Below are positions 52,809 through 63,999 of a stretch of DNA of 64,000 bases, one piece after another. Below the pieces are notes generated by a model. That model had not been told where the DNA came from and did no database searches. It worked only from the letters and a program-made list of their open reading frames with translations. The stretch covers positions 1-64,000 of the forward strand of contig NZ_JAMXFD010000030.1 in assembly GCF_025370875.1 (NCBI RefSeq). The letters are read 5' to 3'. Both the position numbers and the translations under genes were made by a program. Each line of letters begins with the position of its first letter. Position 1 is the stretch's first letter. This DNA is from Laspinema palackyanum D2c (GTDB lineage: Bacteria; Cyanobacteriota; Cyanobacteriia; Cyanobacteriales; Laspinemataceae).

Positions 52809-53663
52809 CTATTCAACATGGTTATGTTTAGCTATGAGCGCGTCTTTTAGATCACTGTGATAGAGGTTGCCATCGATTATATTGGCTTGGCTCAGGTTCG
52901 CCAGTTTTAAACAAGCGCCAACACAATCGGTATTTTTTAGATTAGTGTTGGTTAGATCCACCCATTTGACTTCCGCATCCTGAAGGTTCGCTTGGCTCAG
53001 ATCAGCGCCATCTAAAAGGGATCCATTCATTTTTGCACCATCTAACTGAGCGGATGTCAAAATCGCCCCGGTCAAATTGGCTCCGTAAAGTATAGCTTCC
53101 GTGAGTTGTGTATGGCTTAAATCTGCATAGCTAAGATTAGCACCACTCAGGTCCGTATGGCTGAGATCTAATCCGCTTAAATTGGCTCTAGACAGATTGG
53201 CATTATGGAAGGTAACCTCCGTGATATGTGCGTCTTGTAAGTTCGCACCACTCAGGTTAATCCCGCTCAAGTTCAGTCCCTGGAGATTGGCTTGGCTCAA
53301 GTTGGCGTCGGCGAGGATAACTTGACTAAATATCACCTCCGTGAGATTTGCTTGTTCTAGATTGGCACTGCGTAAGTTAGTTTCAATCAAATCCGCCCGA
53401 CTTAAGTCAGCTCCCCTTAAATTGGCATGACTCAAGTCGGTTCGGCGCAGATCAGCGGCTCTGAGTTTGGTTTGCTCTAAGTTGGCTTCAATGAGTGTCG
53501 AACCCTGAAGAATCGCGGAGCAGAATTGGCTATGACTCAAGTCTGCACCTGTCAGATTGGTGTAGCTCATGTTAACCCACGCTGCTTTCTCTTGAGATAA
53601 ATCCCAATGGGAAAAATCTCGGTTTCCTTCTCGGTAAAGGGTCTCAAATTTTTCGATATTCAT
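52809..53663 (-). CDS. Pentapeptide-repeat protein heading the RimK cluster
   Basis: 284 residues. After a short start (MNIEKFETLYREGNRDFSHW) nearly all residues are pentapeptides (ADLSH, ANLRG, ANLSG), predicted as a beta-helix of about 10 coils. It ends NLYHSDLKDALIAKHNHVE. It directly precedes the RimB-like protease (12-base gap), so it probably belongs to that operon. Function unknown; a substrate or scaffold for the RimB/RimK system is possible. Confidence 0.85.
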   Translation of the reverse strand: MNIEKFETLYREGNRDFSHWDLSQEKAAWVNMSYTNLTGADLSHSQFCSAILQGSTLIEANLEQTKLRAADLRRTDLSHANLRGADLSRADLIETNLRSANLEQANLTEVIFSQVILADANLSQANLQGLNLSGINLSGANLQDAHITEVTFHNANLSRANLSGLDLSHTDLSGANLSYADLSHTQLTEAILYGANLTGAILTSAQLDGAKMNGSLLDGADLSQANLQDAEVKWVDLTNTNLKNTDCVGACLKLANLSQANIIDGNLYHSDLKDALIAKHNHVE

Positions 53664-54356
53664 AACAAGTCTTTCCTATCATAATTTGATAAATCCTAAT
53701 CAACTTTTTAAACGACTGCCCTCACTCTTTAGACCGATCCCCACTTCTTTTATAAGTAGATTTTGGGGCCGATCGCCTTTACAAAACGAAATAATCAGAG
53801 GGAAGATTAACCCTGGTTTCATTTTGGGTCTCAATTTCAGAAGTCGATGTAAGTCCCCGAGGAGTCGGTGAATTATCCTTAAATAAATCGCTTAAAAGAT
53901 TTGTCTAATTCTTACGCCAGACAGAGACAGATCCGCCTAGTGAGGGACAGCATCTACAAATTCAGGACTAATTCCCGGTATTTAGATCCCCTCGTTCCTC
54001 TGCCTGTATCTGATTCAATTGAGTTGAAATTGTGGGTCTAAATTGGGGCTTAATATACCTACACTCTTTAATAGGTCTCTGGCAAAAATCCGTATTGATC
54101 CCCCCAAACCCCTTTAAAAACGCCAATCGGCTTTTGAGAATAAGGGTGCTAACAGAGCAGACCAGTTAGGATTGCACCGAAACTGAGCAATCTATTCGGG
54201 ATGTTTGAAATTTTGGATTTCCCTAAACAAACGTCAAAAGTTTGGCTCTAGGGAAGTTGTTTGAAACAGGCGGGTTGAGACGGAAGAGGAGAGGACAGAG
54301 GAGGCATCGGTGATTAAGTTAGGTAAAAGCAGCCGATCGCCTCCACAACTGCGATT
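53664..54356. other. Intergenic region without recognisable gene
   Basis: About 690 bases. A short ORF-like stretch exists on the plus strand, but it has no recognisable domain. The promoter of the pentapeptide gene is expected near 53680-53760. I see nothing else of note. Confidence 0.4.
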
Positions 54357-55562
54357 TCAAGATTCTGGCAATTGATATTGACTCACAATCTGCTTGGCAA
54401 ATTCGGGAACATGAGCCTCTAATTTTTCGGGATGATTCCGTTTGACATACAGATAGTTGCGAGTGAAGTGGGAATCAATGGAAAAGCGAGCATACTCTAA
54501 TCCTTTCGGACCAATTCTTTCGATCGCCACTCCCATCAGTTTGGCGGCCCACATCGGCAGGGTCACCCCTTTTTCATAGGCGGGAATGCTCTGTTGGACC
54601 GCAGCACGGCGATCGCCTCGGGACATCACCGGCTGAGTTTCCAACTGTTCCGTGACCAAATCAAGCATTTCCTGTCCCGTTTGATTCCGAACCACAATCC
54701 ACTGCCAACCAAAAGGCGCACCCATATATCCCACCACTAAATCTGCCAGGGAGTTGACATAATCAAAGCAACTCAAACAAGAGGGTGCAAAAACATCTTT
54801 GAGTTCTTTCGTATTCAGGCCAAAAAATGGGACTTTCTCGATAGAACCGTCCTCATGTTTAAAATGAATCCGAAAATCCTGCATGAATTCGTAATGCACC
54901 ACCGTTTCTGGGGATTTACTGGTGGTTTCTAAAAATTTCTGTAATCCTTCCCGGGAAACGTTATCAACGCAGGGGGTCCCTAACACATAGAGTTTTTCTA
55001 ACCCCATTTCCTTTTGGACCGCGCGTAATGCCTGGATCTGACAACCGACTCCAATCACCAGTAAGCGTTTCATCCCAGACTTTTCTACTTGTTCTAGGAC
55101 GGACAGATTGGGGGAGAGGGTGGGTTTATTGACTTTGGCGGCGAGGATTTCTTCTTTGGTGCGCGCCAGGATTGGCATGGGTCCGAATCGGTCTTCGGGG
55201 GTATTTTGAACGCAGACGACTCCTTCAACGAGGCCGCGATCGAGCATTTCACAGGCGATCGTGCTCACGATTCCGGTCCATTGTGCACCGGGGATCGGGT
55301 CCTGCTTTCGCGCTGCCATCATTTGTTGATGGACGCCAAAATACACTTCATCGGGGTTCTCTAAGTTGCGGCTGAGTCCGTGGGCGCTTTCTTCCAGGGT
55401 GGCGATTTGTTGGTTGAGAAAGGCGCAGGCTTCTTTGACGTAATGGATGTAATAAGTATCGCAAAGGCCACACTCGCTGCACAATTCTTTCGCGGGAGGA
55501 CGGCTACCGGGTTTGAGTGCTTTGGATTTCTGGTGCTTGGGGGAGGGCTGTACTGCGGTCAT
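54357..55562 (-). CDS. bciB: Ferredoxin-type divinyl (proto)chlorophyllide 8-vinyl reductase BciB
   Basis: 401 residues of the FrhB/FdhB-like family. The iron-sulfur Cys occur in ELCSECGLCDTYYI (N-terminal 4Fe4S) and SCLSCFDYVNSLADLVVGYM. Motifs GVGCQIQALRAVQKEMGL and LGTPCVDNVSREG contain further conserved Cys. The cyanobacterial protein of this type reduces the 8-vinyl group of chlorophyll precursors with ferredoxin. Paralogues act as 7-hydroxymethyl chlorophyll reductase, so the assignment is by length and similarity. Start ATG 55562. Confidence 0.82.
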   Translation of the reverse strand: MTAVQPSPKHQKSKALKPGSRPPAKELCSECGLCDTYYIHYVKEACAFLNQQIATLEESAHGLSRNLENPDEVYFGVHQQMMAARKQDPIPGAQWTGIVSTIACEMLDRGLVEGVVCVQNTPEDRFGPMPILARTKEEILAAKVNKPTLSPNLSVLEQVEKSGMKRLLVIGVGCQIQALRAVQKEMGLEKLYVLGTPCVDNVSREGLQKFLETTSKSPETVVHYEFMQDFRIHFKHEDGSIEKVPFFGLNTKELKDVFAPSCLSCFDYVNSLADLVVGYMGAPFGWQWIVVRNQTGQEMLDLVTEQLETQPVMSRGDRRAAVQQSIPAYEKGVTLPMWAAKLMGVAIERIGPKGLEYARFSIDSHFTRNYLYVKRNHPEKLEAHVPEFAKQIVSQYQLPES

Positions 55563-56112
55563 GGAAGGCTCTATCTATCAGAGAGAGGACTTTTAAACAC
55601 AATACCCTAAAGCTTGGAGCAATGGTAGCTGGAAGGGGGGCGACTAGGTTAATTTTCCCCGTTGGTGTTGGGGGATGTTCTAGGGGATTTTGGAACTGAT
55701 GATGTTCCCAGGAGTTTTTTGCAATCTTTTAATCCGGGGGTTTGGGAAAGGGGAATCGCTGGATTCAACAGGGGGTTTTTGAAAGGAAGAATTGTGGGTT
55801 TAGCCCAGAGGATGCGATCGCACCGAAAAGGCCATTTCAGGTTGCCAAACCGCAACTCTTGGGAATTTGAGTTGATTTTTGTAGCCTTTCTTACGGTATT
55901 TTTTCGGATTAATGGGTTCAACCCTGACAATCCTGGGGTAAAGAAGCTCTTAAGGGTGGGGCTAGGGAGATCCTCCGTATTTTTCAACTTTTAGCCAGAG
56001 GAATTGGCAAGAATATAAAAGAATTATTAAGTTTAGAGCATTTCCAGCCAAACTATTAGATTATTAGATGAAACGTTGAAGCATCAGTAAAAGAATAGGG
56101 ATAAAAACGTCT
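55563..56112. other. Intergenic region between bciB and the hybrid kinase
   Basis: 550 bases between divergent genes. No gene, hairpin or operator is convincing; a purine-rich tract near 55730-55800 and A+T-rich sequence from 56010 may hold the kinase promoter. Confidence 0.4.
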
Positions 56113-59100
56113 ATGGAGTTTTTAAAGCAAATTCTTGCCTTTGAACCGGACATTTTCTACGGGTATGCTTACTTATGGAATGTTAACGGGATCAAACTCC
56201 ATCTGGCGGAGGCTTTGGGAAGTACCGCCATGCTACCGGCCCTAGCTTTTGCTGACTGCTCACTTTTTTTAATTTTCCTCTATTTAATTTGTACCGATCG
56301 CCATCTTCCGGACCCGAGATTCCCGAAAAATGAAACCCCTCGGTTTCGGGAAATTTTCAACTCCAGCTTTCAGTTTATGGCGGTGTTAAATCCCGAAGGG
56401 ATGATTCTGGATGTGAATCAAACCGCCCTAGAGTGGGGGGAGTTGCAATTAGAACAGGTGCTCGGGGTTTCCTTTTGGCAAACCCTTTGGTGGAGTGGGA
56501 ATCAGCCGAGTCAAGACCGACTGATGGAGGCGATCGCCGCTGCGAACTCGGGAAAATCCCTGCGGTATGAAACGGAAATCGGCGGGTGCGGTTGTCCTTT
56601 GCGAACCTTGGATTTTTCCATTCGACCGCTGTTGGGGGATGGGGGCCAGGTCACCCAATTGATTGCCGAAGGTCGAGATATCACTGCGCGAAAAGGATAT
56701 GAGTCAGAACTGCTGAGGATTCGCAAAGCGGTAGATAGTGCCGGGGATGCGATCGCCATCTCCGATCTGACGAGAAATCGGATTTATCAAAATTTCGCCT
56801 GCACTGAGCTATTCGGCTATACCCGGGACGAAATGAATGCTGCCGGAGGTCCCTGGAGGCTCTATCAAGACCCTGCCTTGAGTCGGCAAGTCTTTGAGAC
56901 GGTTTCCTCTGGCGGTTCCTGGCAAGGGGAAGCCGAAATGAAGTCGAAAAGGGGTGACTGTTTACAGATTGCCGTCCGCGCCGATGCAATCCTAGACGAA
57001 CGCCATCAAATCATCGGATTTATTGGGATTTATACCGATATCACCGCAAGACGACAGTTAGAAGCGGAACTTCATCACCAAGAAACTGATTACCGTCAGT
57101 TAATGGAACAAGCCTCGGAAGGCATATTCATTATCGATGCTCAGGGAAATTACCTGAATGTCAATCCCCGAGCCTGCGAGATGTTAGGCTATTCCCGAGA
57201 AGAACTTTTACAACTTAATTTCAAGGCGATCGCCTGTCAACCTGAAATTGAGATATTTTCCAGTCCATTGGATGGACTTTGGGTAGGAAAAAGCCGCAGA
57301 AGTGAACATTGGTTGCGGCGGAAAAATAATACCTTACTGCCGGTGGAATTGAGTGCTAAAATACTGCCAGATGGGCGAATGCAAGCGATTGTCCTGGACA
57401 TCACCGAGCGCAAGCGGTCTGAAGCGGCTTTACGAAAATATCAAGAACAGCTTGAGAATTTAGTTGCCCAGCGCACCGCCGAACTCACCCGCGCTAACCG
57501 CCAACTGCAAAGCGAAATTGTGGCGCGCCAAAAAGCTCAAGCGGAATTGGAACAATTTTTTAAAGTGTCCGCTGATTTGATGGCGATCGCCTCTTTTGAT
57601 GGGTACTTTAAGCGGGTTAATCCAGCCATTACTGATATTTTGGGGTACAGTCCAGAGGAGTTTTCCCGTCAGTTTTCCCTAGATTGGGTTCATCCCGATG
57701 ATCGGGAACTCTCTGAGGAAAAAACCAAGCAAATGCTGGCTTCAAAAGAGGCGATCGCCTTTGAAAATCGCTATCGGACCGGGGATGGGTCTTATAAATG
57801 GATTTCTTGGTCCGCAGTTCCGGTTCCCGAAGAACAATCCATTTATTGTGTCGGACGGGATATTAGCGATCGCAAGTCGGTGGAAGATGCACTCCACCAA
57901 GAAACCCTCCGCGTCACCGAACTACAGAATCGCTTCCAACGCCTCGCGGATAATTTACCCGGGGTAATTTATCAATACCTCATTACCACTGAGGGCACAA
58001 TTTCTTTTCCCTATATCAGTTCCGGTTGCCGGGATATTTTAGAATTAGAACCGGAAGAAATCGAACAAAATGCCCATTTAATGTGTTCTTTGATTCATCC
58101 CGAGGACTCGCAAATTTTCAACGAATCCATTGCGCGATCGGCTCAAACTCTACAACCCTGGAAGCGCAAATTTCGGGTAATAACCCCCGGGGGGAAAATA
58201 AAATGGCTGCAAGGGGAATCCCGTCCCGAACCCCAGCCGAATGGAGATATTCTTTGGGATGGCGTTGCCATTGATATTACGGATCTCAAACAGCTTGAAC
58301 AAGAATTGTTACACAGTGAAGAACGGTTTAGAACTTCGGTGGAAAATATGCTGGACTGTTTTGGGATTTATTCCGCCTGCCGAAATGAATGGGGTGAAAT
58401 CGTAGATTTTCGTCGGGAATATGTCAATGCTTCAGCAAGGCAACAGTGTCATTGCAGTCAAAATGAGAGAGAGCATGACTGTTCGTTTTGCCAAGTGATG
58501 CCGGATTTGAGTCAAAGCATTTTGTTTAGTAAATATGCTCAAGTTGTCCAAACGGGAGAACCGTTAAAGGAAGAATTAATTTTGTATGAAATTGAGGGCA
58601 ATCATGACCTCAACGGGATGAAAAATCGTCCGCCTGTGCGGGAAGCGTTTGATATCCGCGCTACGAAACTGGGGGATGGATTTGCGGTGGTGTGGCGTGA
58701 CATTAGCGATCGCAAGCAGATGGAAACGGCGATCGAACGGGAACGGCAGCAGTTACAACAAATTGTTAATTGTGCACCTGTGGCGATCGCGATGTTTGAT
58801 ACCCAAATGTGCTATCTCGCTCATTCCAGCCAATGGTTAACCCATCATGGACTAGACTTTTGTGGGCGATCGCAAACCCCGGACAGCAACAACGGCACTC
58901 AACCCTCGTTAATCGGTCGGAATTACTATCAAGTCTCATCGGATATTCCCGAACGCTGGCAACAAGCTCATCAGCGGGCTTTACAAGGGAAAATTGTTTC
59001 CGTCACCGAAGACCTTTGGCAAAAATTAGATGGGTCTTATACCTACATTCGGGGGACCGTTTCTCCCTGGTATCTAGCTGAAGGTGAAATCGGGGGAATT

Positions 59101-61197
59101 GCCATTGCGATTGACTGTATTGATGAATTAGTAAAAGCCCGGGAAGCCGCCTTAGAATCCGCCCGGTTTAAATCTCAATTCCTCGCCAATATGAGCCATG
59201 AAATTCGCACCCCCATGAATGGCGTATTAGGCATGGCGGGCTTACTCTTAGAAACCCCCCTCAGTACCCAACAATACGATTATGCCAAAACAATTCGCGC
59301 CAGCGCCCAACATTTACTCAGCATTATTAATGATATTCTCGACTTCTCTAAGTTAGAAGCCGGAGAAATGCACTTAGAACAATTCGACTTTAATCTGTAC
59401 GAAAGTATCGAACAAGTGCTGGATTTATTAGGTGCACAAGCCGAAGCAAAAGGGTTAGACTTAAGTTGCTTATTTGACCCAAAGTTATCCCAAAATTTGC
59501 AGGGCGACCCCGTGCGATTGGGTCAAATTTTACTGAATTTAGTCGGCAATGCAATTAAATTTACAGAAGTCGGGGAAATTATTATTCAAGCCTCGGCAAT
59601 TGCAGAAACAGAAGAAACCGCTTTTATACGCCTGAGTGTCAAGGATACGGGAATTGGCATTTCTCCTGAAGGGCAAAATAAACTTTTTCAATCCTTTTCC
59701 CAAGTGGATGCTTCGACCAAGCGTCAGTATGGAGGGACCGGCTTAGGCTTGGCTATTTGCAAGCAGCTTGTAGAAATGATGGGCGGACAAATTGGGGTTG
59801 ACAGTAAACTCGGTGAAGGTTCCACCTTTTGGTTTACTGCTGAGTTCAAAAAACAACTCCATTTCACGCCGATAGAGGGTATTTCTCATTGTAAACTCCC
59901 AAGTTTACGGGTATTAGTAGTTGATGATAACCCGCGAATTCGTCAGTCTGTCCGAGAGTTAACCCAAGCTTGGGGAATGCATACTGATGATGCCGCCAAT
60001 GCCACAGAAGCTTGGAATGCTTTACAACAAACCCTCAAGCTCAATCAACCCTATGATGTACTGTTACTGGATTTACAACTGCCTTCAAAGGAGGGATTGC
60101 AGCTATTAGAAAGCCTGCATTACAATCGCGATAAATTTGAATCTCACCTGTTTCCCGAAACTCAGGTCATTTTAATGACCAATCAAAGCCAACGAGACAT
60201 TGCTGAATCCCTGTTATCTAAAGGGGTAGCCAGTTATTTCTTTAAACCCGTCCGGGCTTCCCGATTGTTTGATACCCTGATTAATGTGGTGAATGGTCCA
60301 TCCTCCATCGCCTCTCATCTGAGTTCGCTGCACTCACCCATTCCCCCAGCTTATGCGATTAATATTTTAGTGGCGGAAGATAACCTAATTAACCAAACGG
60401 TGATTTTAAGTCAGTTAGAAATGTTAGGGTATCAACCGGATTGTGTCACGAATGGCATAGAAGCGTTGGAATCTATCACTAAAAAAACCTACGATTTGGT
60501 TTTGATGGATTGTCAAATGCCGGTGATGGATGGGTATGCGGCTACAAAAGAGTTGCGCCGTCGGGAGGAGGCACAACGACATACCATCGTGATTGCACTC
60601 ACCGCCAATGCCATGCGAGGCGATCGCCAAAAATGTCTCGATGCCGGGATGGATGATTATCTGAGTAAACCTATCGAACGAGAAGATTTAGCCGCCGCCA
60701 TCCGCCGTTGGATTCATAAAAAACCGGGACCGGATAACTGTCTCCAAGTCCCATCCCCCATCAAAATTCCTCGCATTGAACCCACAGCCATTCCCTCTAG
60801 CCTCCTGACTCTAAATACCGCATCTCCCTTACCTCTTTCTGTTCCAGAATGCCCGGTCAATATGGAACGGTTGCTAAAAGTAACCCGAGGGAATCTGTCT
60901 CTACAGCAGCGACTTTTACGGGTATTTCTTGATAAAATACCCGAGGATATTGGTGGGATTACCCAGGCATTATCCACCCAAGATTTAGCCCAAATGGAAC
61001 ATTACGCTCATCGAATTAAAAGTGCGGCTAGTAATGTTGGGGTATCTTCTATGTCTGCGATCGCCGCTCAATTAGAAAGTTTAGCCCGTCAACAAACCTT
61101 AGAAGGTACGGCTGAACTGGCGAGTCAGTTGCCGACTATTTTAGAACAAGTCCAAGGATTTTTTGACGAACACTTTTGTCAGAAAACATCAGTTTAG
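56113..61197 (+). CDS. Very large hybrid histidine kinase with multiple PAS domains, two REC and HPt
   Basis: 1694 residues. One N-terminal hydrophobic segment (~40-60), then about seven PAS/PAC units between residues 75 and 1010 (separated by [62 protein letters not shown]). The kinase core follows: H1029 in [14 protein letters not shown] lid [10 protein letters not shown] and [13 protein letters not shown]1 carries D1320, REC2 D1466 ([11 protein letters not shown]) and the HPt H1633 ([12 protein letters not shown]). Phosphotransfer likely goes H1029 to D1466 to H1633, with an output partner elsewhere. The PAS6 region has several Cys/His ([17 protein letters not shown]), possibly a metal or redox site. 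Confidence 0.92.
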   Translation: MEFLKQILAFEPDIFYGYAYLWNVNGIKLHLAEALGSTAMLPALAFADCSLFLIFLYLICTDRHLPDPRFPKNETPRFREIFNSSFQFMAVLNPEGMILDVNQTALEWGELQLEQVLGVSFWQTLWWSGNQPSQDRLMEAIAAANSGKSLRYETEIGGCGCPLRTLDFSIRPLLGDGGQVTQLIAEGRDITARKGYESELLRIRKAVDSAGDAIAISDLTRNRIYQNFACTELFGYTRDEMNAAGGPWRLYQDPALSRQVFETVSSGGSWQGEAEMKSKRGDCLQIAVRADAILDERHQIIGFIGIYTDITARRQLEAELHHQETDYRQLMEQASEGIFIIDAQGNYLNVNPRACEMLGYSREELLQLNFKAIACQPEIEIFSSPLDGLWVGKSRRSEHWLRRKNNTLLPVELSAKILPDGRMQAIVLDITERKRSEAALRKYQEQLENLVAQRTAELTRANRQLQSEIVARQKAQAELEQFFKVSADLMAIASFDGYFKRVNPAITDILGYSPEEFSRQFSLDWVHPDDRELSEEKTKQMLASKEAIAFENRYRTGDGSYKWISWSAVPVPEEQSIYCVGRDISDRKSVEDALHQETLRVTELQNRFQRLADNLPGVIYQYLITTEGTISFPYISSGCRDILELEPEEIEQNAHLMCSLIHPEDSQIFNESIARSAQTLQPWKRKFRVITPGGKIKWLQGESRPEPQPNGDILWDGVAIDITDLKQLEQELLHSEERFRTSVENMLDCFGIYSACRNEWGEIVDFRREYVNASARQQCHCSQNEREHDCSFCQVMPDLSQSILFSKYAQVVQTGEPLKEELILYEIEGNHDLNGMKNRPPVREAFDIRATKLGDGFAVVWRDISDRKQMETAIERERQQLQQIVNCAPVAIAMFDTQMCYLAHSSQWLTHHGLDFCGRSQTPDSNNGTQPSLIGRNYYQVSSDIPERWQQAHQRALQGKIVSVTEDLWQKLDGSYTYIRGTVSPWYLAEGEIGGIAIAIDCIDELVKAREAALESARFKSQFLANMSHEIRTPMNGVLGMAGLLLETPLSTQQYDYAKTIRASAQHLLSIINDILDFSKLEAGEMHLEQFDFNLYESIEQVLDLLGAQAEAKGLDLSCLFDPKLSQNLQGDPVRLGQILLNLVGNAIKFTEVGEIIIQASAIAETEETAFIRLSVKDTGIGISPEGQNKLFQSFSQVDASTKRQYGGTGLGLAICKQLVEMMGGQIGVDSKLGEGSTFWFTAEFKKQLHFTPIEGISHCKLPSLRVLVVDDNPRIRQSVRELTQAWGMHTDDAANATEAWNALQQTLKLNQPYDVLLLDLQLPSKEGLQLLESLHYNRDKFESHLFPETQVILMTNQSQRDIAESLLSKGVASYFFKPVRASRLFDTLINVVNGPSSIASHLSSLHSPIPPAYAINILVAEDNLINQTVILSQLEMLGYQPDCVTNGIEALESITKKTYDLVLMDCQMPVMDGYAATKELRRREEAQRHTIVIALTANAMRGDRQKCLDAGMDDYLSKPIEREDLAAAIRRWIHKKPGPDNCLQVPSPIKIPRIEPTAIPSSLLTLNTASPLPLSVPECPVNMERLLKVTRGNLSLQQRLLRVFLDKIPEDIGGITQALSTQDLAQMEHYAHRIKSAASNVGVSSMSAIAAQLESLARQQTLEGTAELASQLPTILEQVQGFFDEHFCQKTSV

Positions 61198-61237
61198 ACT
61201 CCTCTCCTACCCCATCCGGTAGAAGTTCAGAGAACAA

Positions 61238-61260
61238 AGCCCGCTTATGCGGGCTAATTT
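61238..61260 (+). terminator. Terminator after the hybrid kinase
   Basis: agcccgc-ttat-gcgggct stem followed by aattt, 40 bases past the kinase stop. Confidence 0.6.
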
Positions 61261-61346
61261 ATGCTTTTTGGAGATAACAAAATGACTTTGTAAAAGCTAC
61301 AATAAAGAAAACTGTTCCCTATCAACCCACAGCAGGAGATGAGACT

Positions 61347-61838
61347 ATGGCATTAGGCGATCGCATTAATCGACTGATTCGTTCCAATATCACCGATTGG
61401 AAACATCAACGGAAAGACTATCAACGGGAACTCGAACAAACCTTAACTGAATTCAAAACAAGTGTTCAAAATGCCGTATCCAGTCAAGAAGTCCTCTTGC
61501 GGGACTATTACAATGCCCAACAGCAAGCTGATGAATTAGTCGCATCCGCTAAACTCGCCTTACAACAGCAAAATGAACCCCTCGCCCGGGAACTCTTAAC
61601 CCGCAAACAAAGCTACAGCAAACAGGCAGACGAACTCAAACAACGACTGAATGAATTAATCCCCACAGTGACTCTGCTCAAACAGCAACTTTCTGCCTTA
61701 GAATCTGAACGAGATATTTTTAAAGCCAGTCTCGCTTCCGCTAACTTAGAACAAGATTTAGAAGCCATGCCGGACCTAGATTTTGCAGAAATTGATGCCG
61801 AATTAGAACTGTTGCGATCGCGCCTGCATCGACTGTAG
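61347..61838 (+). CDS. Short PspA/IM30-like coiled-coil protein
   Basis: 163 residues, nearly all helical and charged, beginning MALGDRINRLIRSNITDWKH and with long heptads (ELEQTLTEFKTSVQNAVSSQ). It ends in an acidic LEAMPDLDFAEIDAELELL. Layout and start resemble PspA/IM30 proteins (usually 220-260 residues) that form membrane-protecting ESCRT-III-like assemblies, but it is about 60 residues shorter. A strong ribosome site (aggaga) precedes the ATG. It may be a structural paralogue rather than vipp1. Confidence 0.62.
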   Translation: MALGDRINRLIRSNITDWKHQRKDYQRELEQTLTEFKTSVQNAVSSQEVLLRDYYNAQQQADELVASAKLALQQQNEPLARELLTRKQSYSKQADELKQRLNELIPTVTLLKQQLSALESERDIFKASLASANLEQDLEAMPDLDFAEIDAELELLRSRLHRL

Positions 61839-62028
61839 AAGAGTTTTCAGCATTACCCTTCCCTGGAAATCACCAATCCCTGCAAAATTTCCTCCGTCAC
61901 TGGGTTAAGAACCGTTTATAATCTTAAGTCCGACTCATTCTAAGTAAAAAACAAATTAGAACCGCCAAGTTTTATCGCGATTTCTATAGAATGTGGCTGC
62001 TTTCTACACTCTCAACCCTACCTTGTCA

Positions 62029-63399
62029 ATGTCTAATCCGCGCCAAATTGCCTTTTTAGCCCTCCGCGATGTCCATCGTCGGGGCGTTTTTGCCGATATT
62101 GCCCTGGATAAATGGCTGCAAAAAGCCAAACAGCAGGAAGAGTCTGCTCTTATCCCCAGCGATCGCAGATTAGCCACGGAATTAGTCTATGGTTGTGTGC
62201 GGAGAATGCGAACCCTTGATGCTATCATCGACCAACTGGCTAAAAAGAAATCCGCCAATCAACCCGATGACCTTCGCATCATTCTCCATCTGGGATTATA
62301 TCAACTGCGGTATCTTTCCACCATTCCTGCCTCTGCCGCTGTCAATACCACAGTGGAATTAACCAAAGACAATAAATTTAAAGGACTTGCCGGGTTTGTT
62401 AATGGATTATTGCGCCAATATATTCGATTAGCCGAAGCGGAAAATACGGACCCTTTAGTGCTTCCCGATGATGAGATATCCCGATTAGCAATATTGCATA
62501 GTTTCCCCGATTGGATTGTTGCCAATTGGTGCGATCGCCTGGGAATTGCAGAAACCGAAAAACTCTGTACCTGGTTCAACCAATCCCCGACCCTAGATTT
62601 ACGCATCAATCCCTTAAAAACCACCCTAGAAGAAGTTGAAACCGCCTTTCAATCTGCTGGAGTTCAAGTTGCCAGATTGCCCCATTTACCCCAAGCATTG
62701 CGCTTATGTAGTGGTGCCGGTGCCATTGAAAACTTACCCGGATATCAAGCAGGATGGTGGACAATCCAAGACAGTAGCGCCCAATTAGTCGGGTCCTTAC
62801 TGGAACCGAAACCGGGACAAGTGGCGATCGATGCCTGTGCCGCCCCAGGAGGAAAAACCACCCATCTTGCAGAGATGATGGAAGATACCGGCACAATTTG
62901 GGCTTGTGATAAAGCCCCTTCCCGACTCAAAAAAGTCACAGAAAATGCCGATCGCCTCCAACTTCACTCCATTCAAACCCTCAGTGGAGATAGTCGCAAC
63001 TTCACCCAATTTCATCAAACTGCTGATTGGGTCCTTTTAGACGCCCCTTGTTCCGGACTGGGAACCCTTCATCGTCGTGCCGATGCCCGTTGGCGTCAAA
63101 CCCCAGAAAATATCCAGGAACTGTCCCAACTCCAGGGGGAATTGCTTGCAGAAACTGCAAACTGGGTGAAACCTGGGGGTCACCTCGTCTATGCTACCTG
63201 TACGATTCATCCCAAAGAAAATGAAGAGGTGATTCAAGGATTCCTCGCCAGTCATCCCACTTGGGAAATAGACCCCCCCACCACTGACTCCCCTGCGGCA
63301 CACTTTGCCAAACCCGAAGGCTGGATCACGGTTTGGCCCCACCATCATGATATGGATGGATTTTTCATGGTGAGATTGAGGAAACAGCAGACAGCGTAA
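62029..63399 (+). CDS. rsmB: 16S rRNA (cytosine-967-C5)-methyltransferase RsmB
   Basis: 456 residues from ATG 62029. The N-terminal NusB-like domain (ARQIAFLALRDVHRRG-like start, LVYGCVRRMRTLDAIIDQL) spans ~1-140. The SAM-dependent domain carries DACAAPGGKTTHLAEMM, LLDAPCSGLGTLHRRADARW and YATCTIHPKENEEV with the two catalytic Cys. It methylates C967 of 16S rRNA. A GTG at 61993 would add 12 residues; the ATG matches the usual start. Confidence 0.94.
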   Translation: MSNPRQIAFLALRDVHRRGVFADIALDKWLQKAKQQEESALIPSDRRLATELVYGCVRRMRTLDAIIDQLAKKKSANQPDDLRIILHLGLYQLRYLSTIPASAAVNTTVELTKDNKFKGLAGFVNGLLRQYIRLAEAENTDPLVLPDDEISRLAILHSFPDWIVANWCDRLGIAETEKLCTWFNQSPTLDLRINPLKTTLEEVETAFQSAGVQVARLPHLPQALRLCSGAGAIENLPGYQAGWWTIQDSSAQLVGSLLEPKPGQVAIDACAAPGGKTTHLAEMMEDTGTIWACDKAPSRLKKVTENADRLQLHSIQTLSGDSRNFTQFHQTADWVLLDAPCSGLGTLHRRADARWRQTPENIQELSQLQGELLAETANWVKPGGHLVYATCTIHPKENEEVIQGFLASHPTWEIDPPTTDSPAAHFAKPEGWITVWPHHHDMDGFFMVRLRKQQTA

Positions 63400-63464
63400 T
63401 GCCAGGGCGATTGATCTGCGATCGCCCTGACTTAGATTTTATTATGGGGATATTGACTTAAGTT

Positions 63465-63659
63465 TTACTTATCAACCTTGGGGACCACATCCGGACGATC
63501 TTTATCTTCCCAGCCGGGGGGACGCTTGGAGTTATACCAGGCAACAGAACCCAGGGTCACTGCCGCAATAAAGCCTACGACGTAGACTAAGGTAAAACTT
63601 ACAGGAAAATTGTTAGCACTTGCCCCTGCAGCCGCAGAGACTTCCATCAATATATTCAT
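63465..63659 (-). CDS. Psb35-like small membrane protein
   Basis: 64 residues, one membrane helix (SFTLVYVVGFIAAVTLGSVA) and the C-terminal WYNSKRPPGWEDKDRPDVVP. This matches my memory of Psb35 (Ssl2148 of Synechocystis), a photosystem II assembly factor that stabilises the CP47 module and high-light-inducible proteins. I have not compared it with a database. A second Met at residue 5 is an alternative start. It converges on rsmB. Confidence 0.55.
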   Translation of the reverse strand: MNILMEVSAAAGASANNFPVSFTLVYVVGFIAAVTLGSVAWYNSKRPPGWEDKDRPDVVPKVDK

Positions 63660-63918
63660 AAGCGTTTTTCACGAACTACACTCTCAGCTTACGGCAAGAG
63701 GCAACCTCCTGTCTCCCTCTAAAGAGGAATATTGGGGGAGATTGAACGATTACAAAAACTTATGGTTCGGCGGTGGTGACGAGGGGAGGTTTTAAGTGGA
63801 TGGAGGGCGATCGGGCGATCACTCCACCACATTTGCTTGACTGGGAAGATGCAGCCCGACTACATAATACACAAATGAATGTATCAGCCGATCTTTAAAG
63901 TGCCAGCATTTTACCAAT

Positions 63919-63999
63919 TTACTTAATATCGCAGAGTTCTTTTGCTTTTTGAAGTAGCAATTCAGCTCGGCGCTCTAAAAAACGATTATAGTCATTCTC
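63919..63999 (-). CDS. 3' end of an unidentified gene, cut by the window edge
   Basis: The last 26 codons of a minus-strand frame: ENDYNRFLERRAELLLQKAK then ELCDIK and a stop. Charged and helical; a continuation beyond the window is needed to name it. Confidence 0.5.
   Translation of the reverse strand, partial: ENDYNRFLERRAELLLQKAKELCDIK

Noticed and set aside
55662-55994. 110-codon plus-strand frame between bciB and the hybrid kinase
   Set aside because: Gly/Arg/Phe-biased composition without domain or ribosome site; a mirror frame exists on the other strand.
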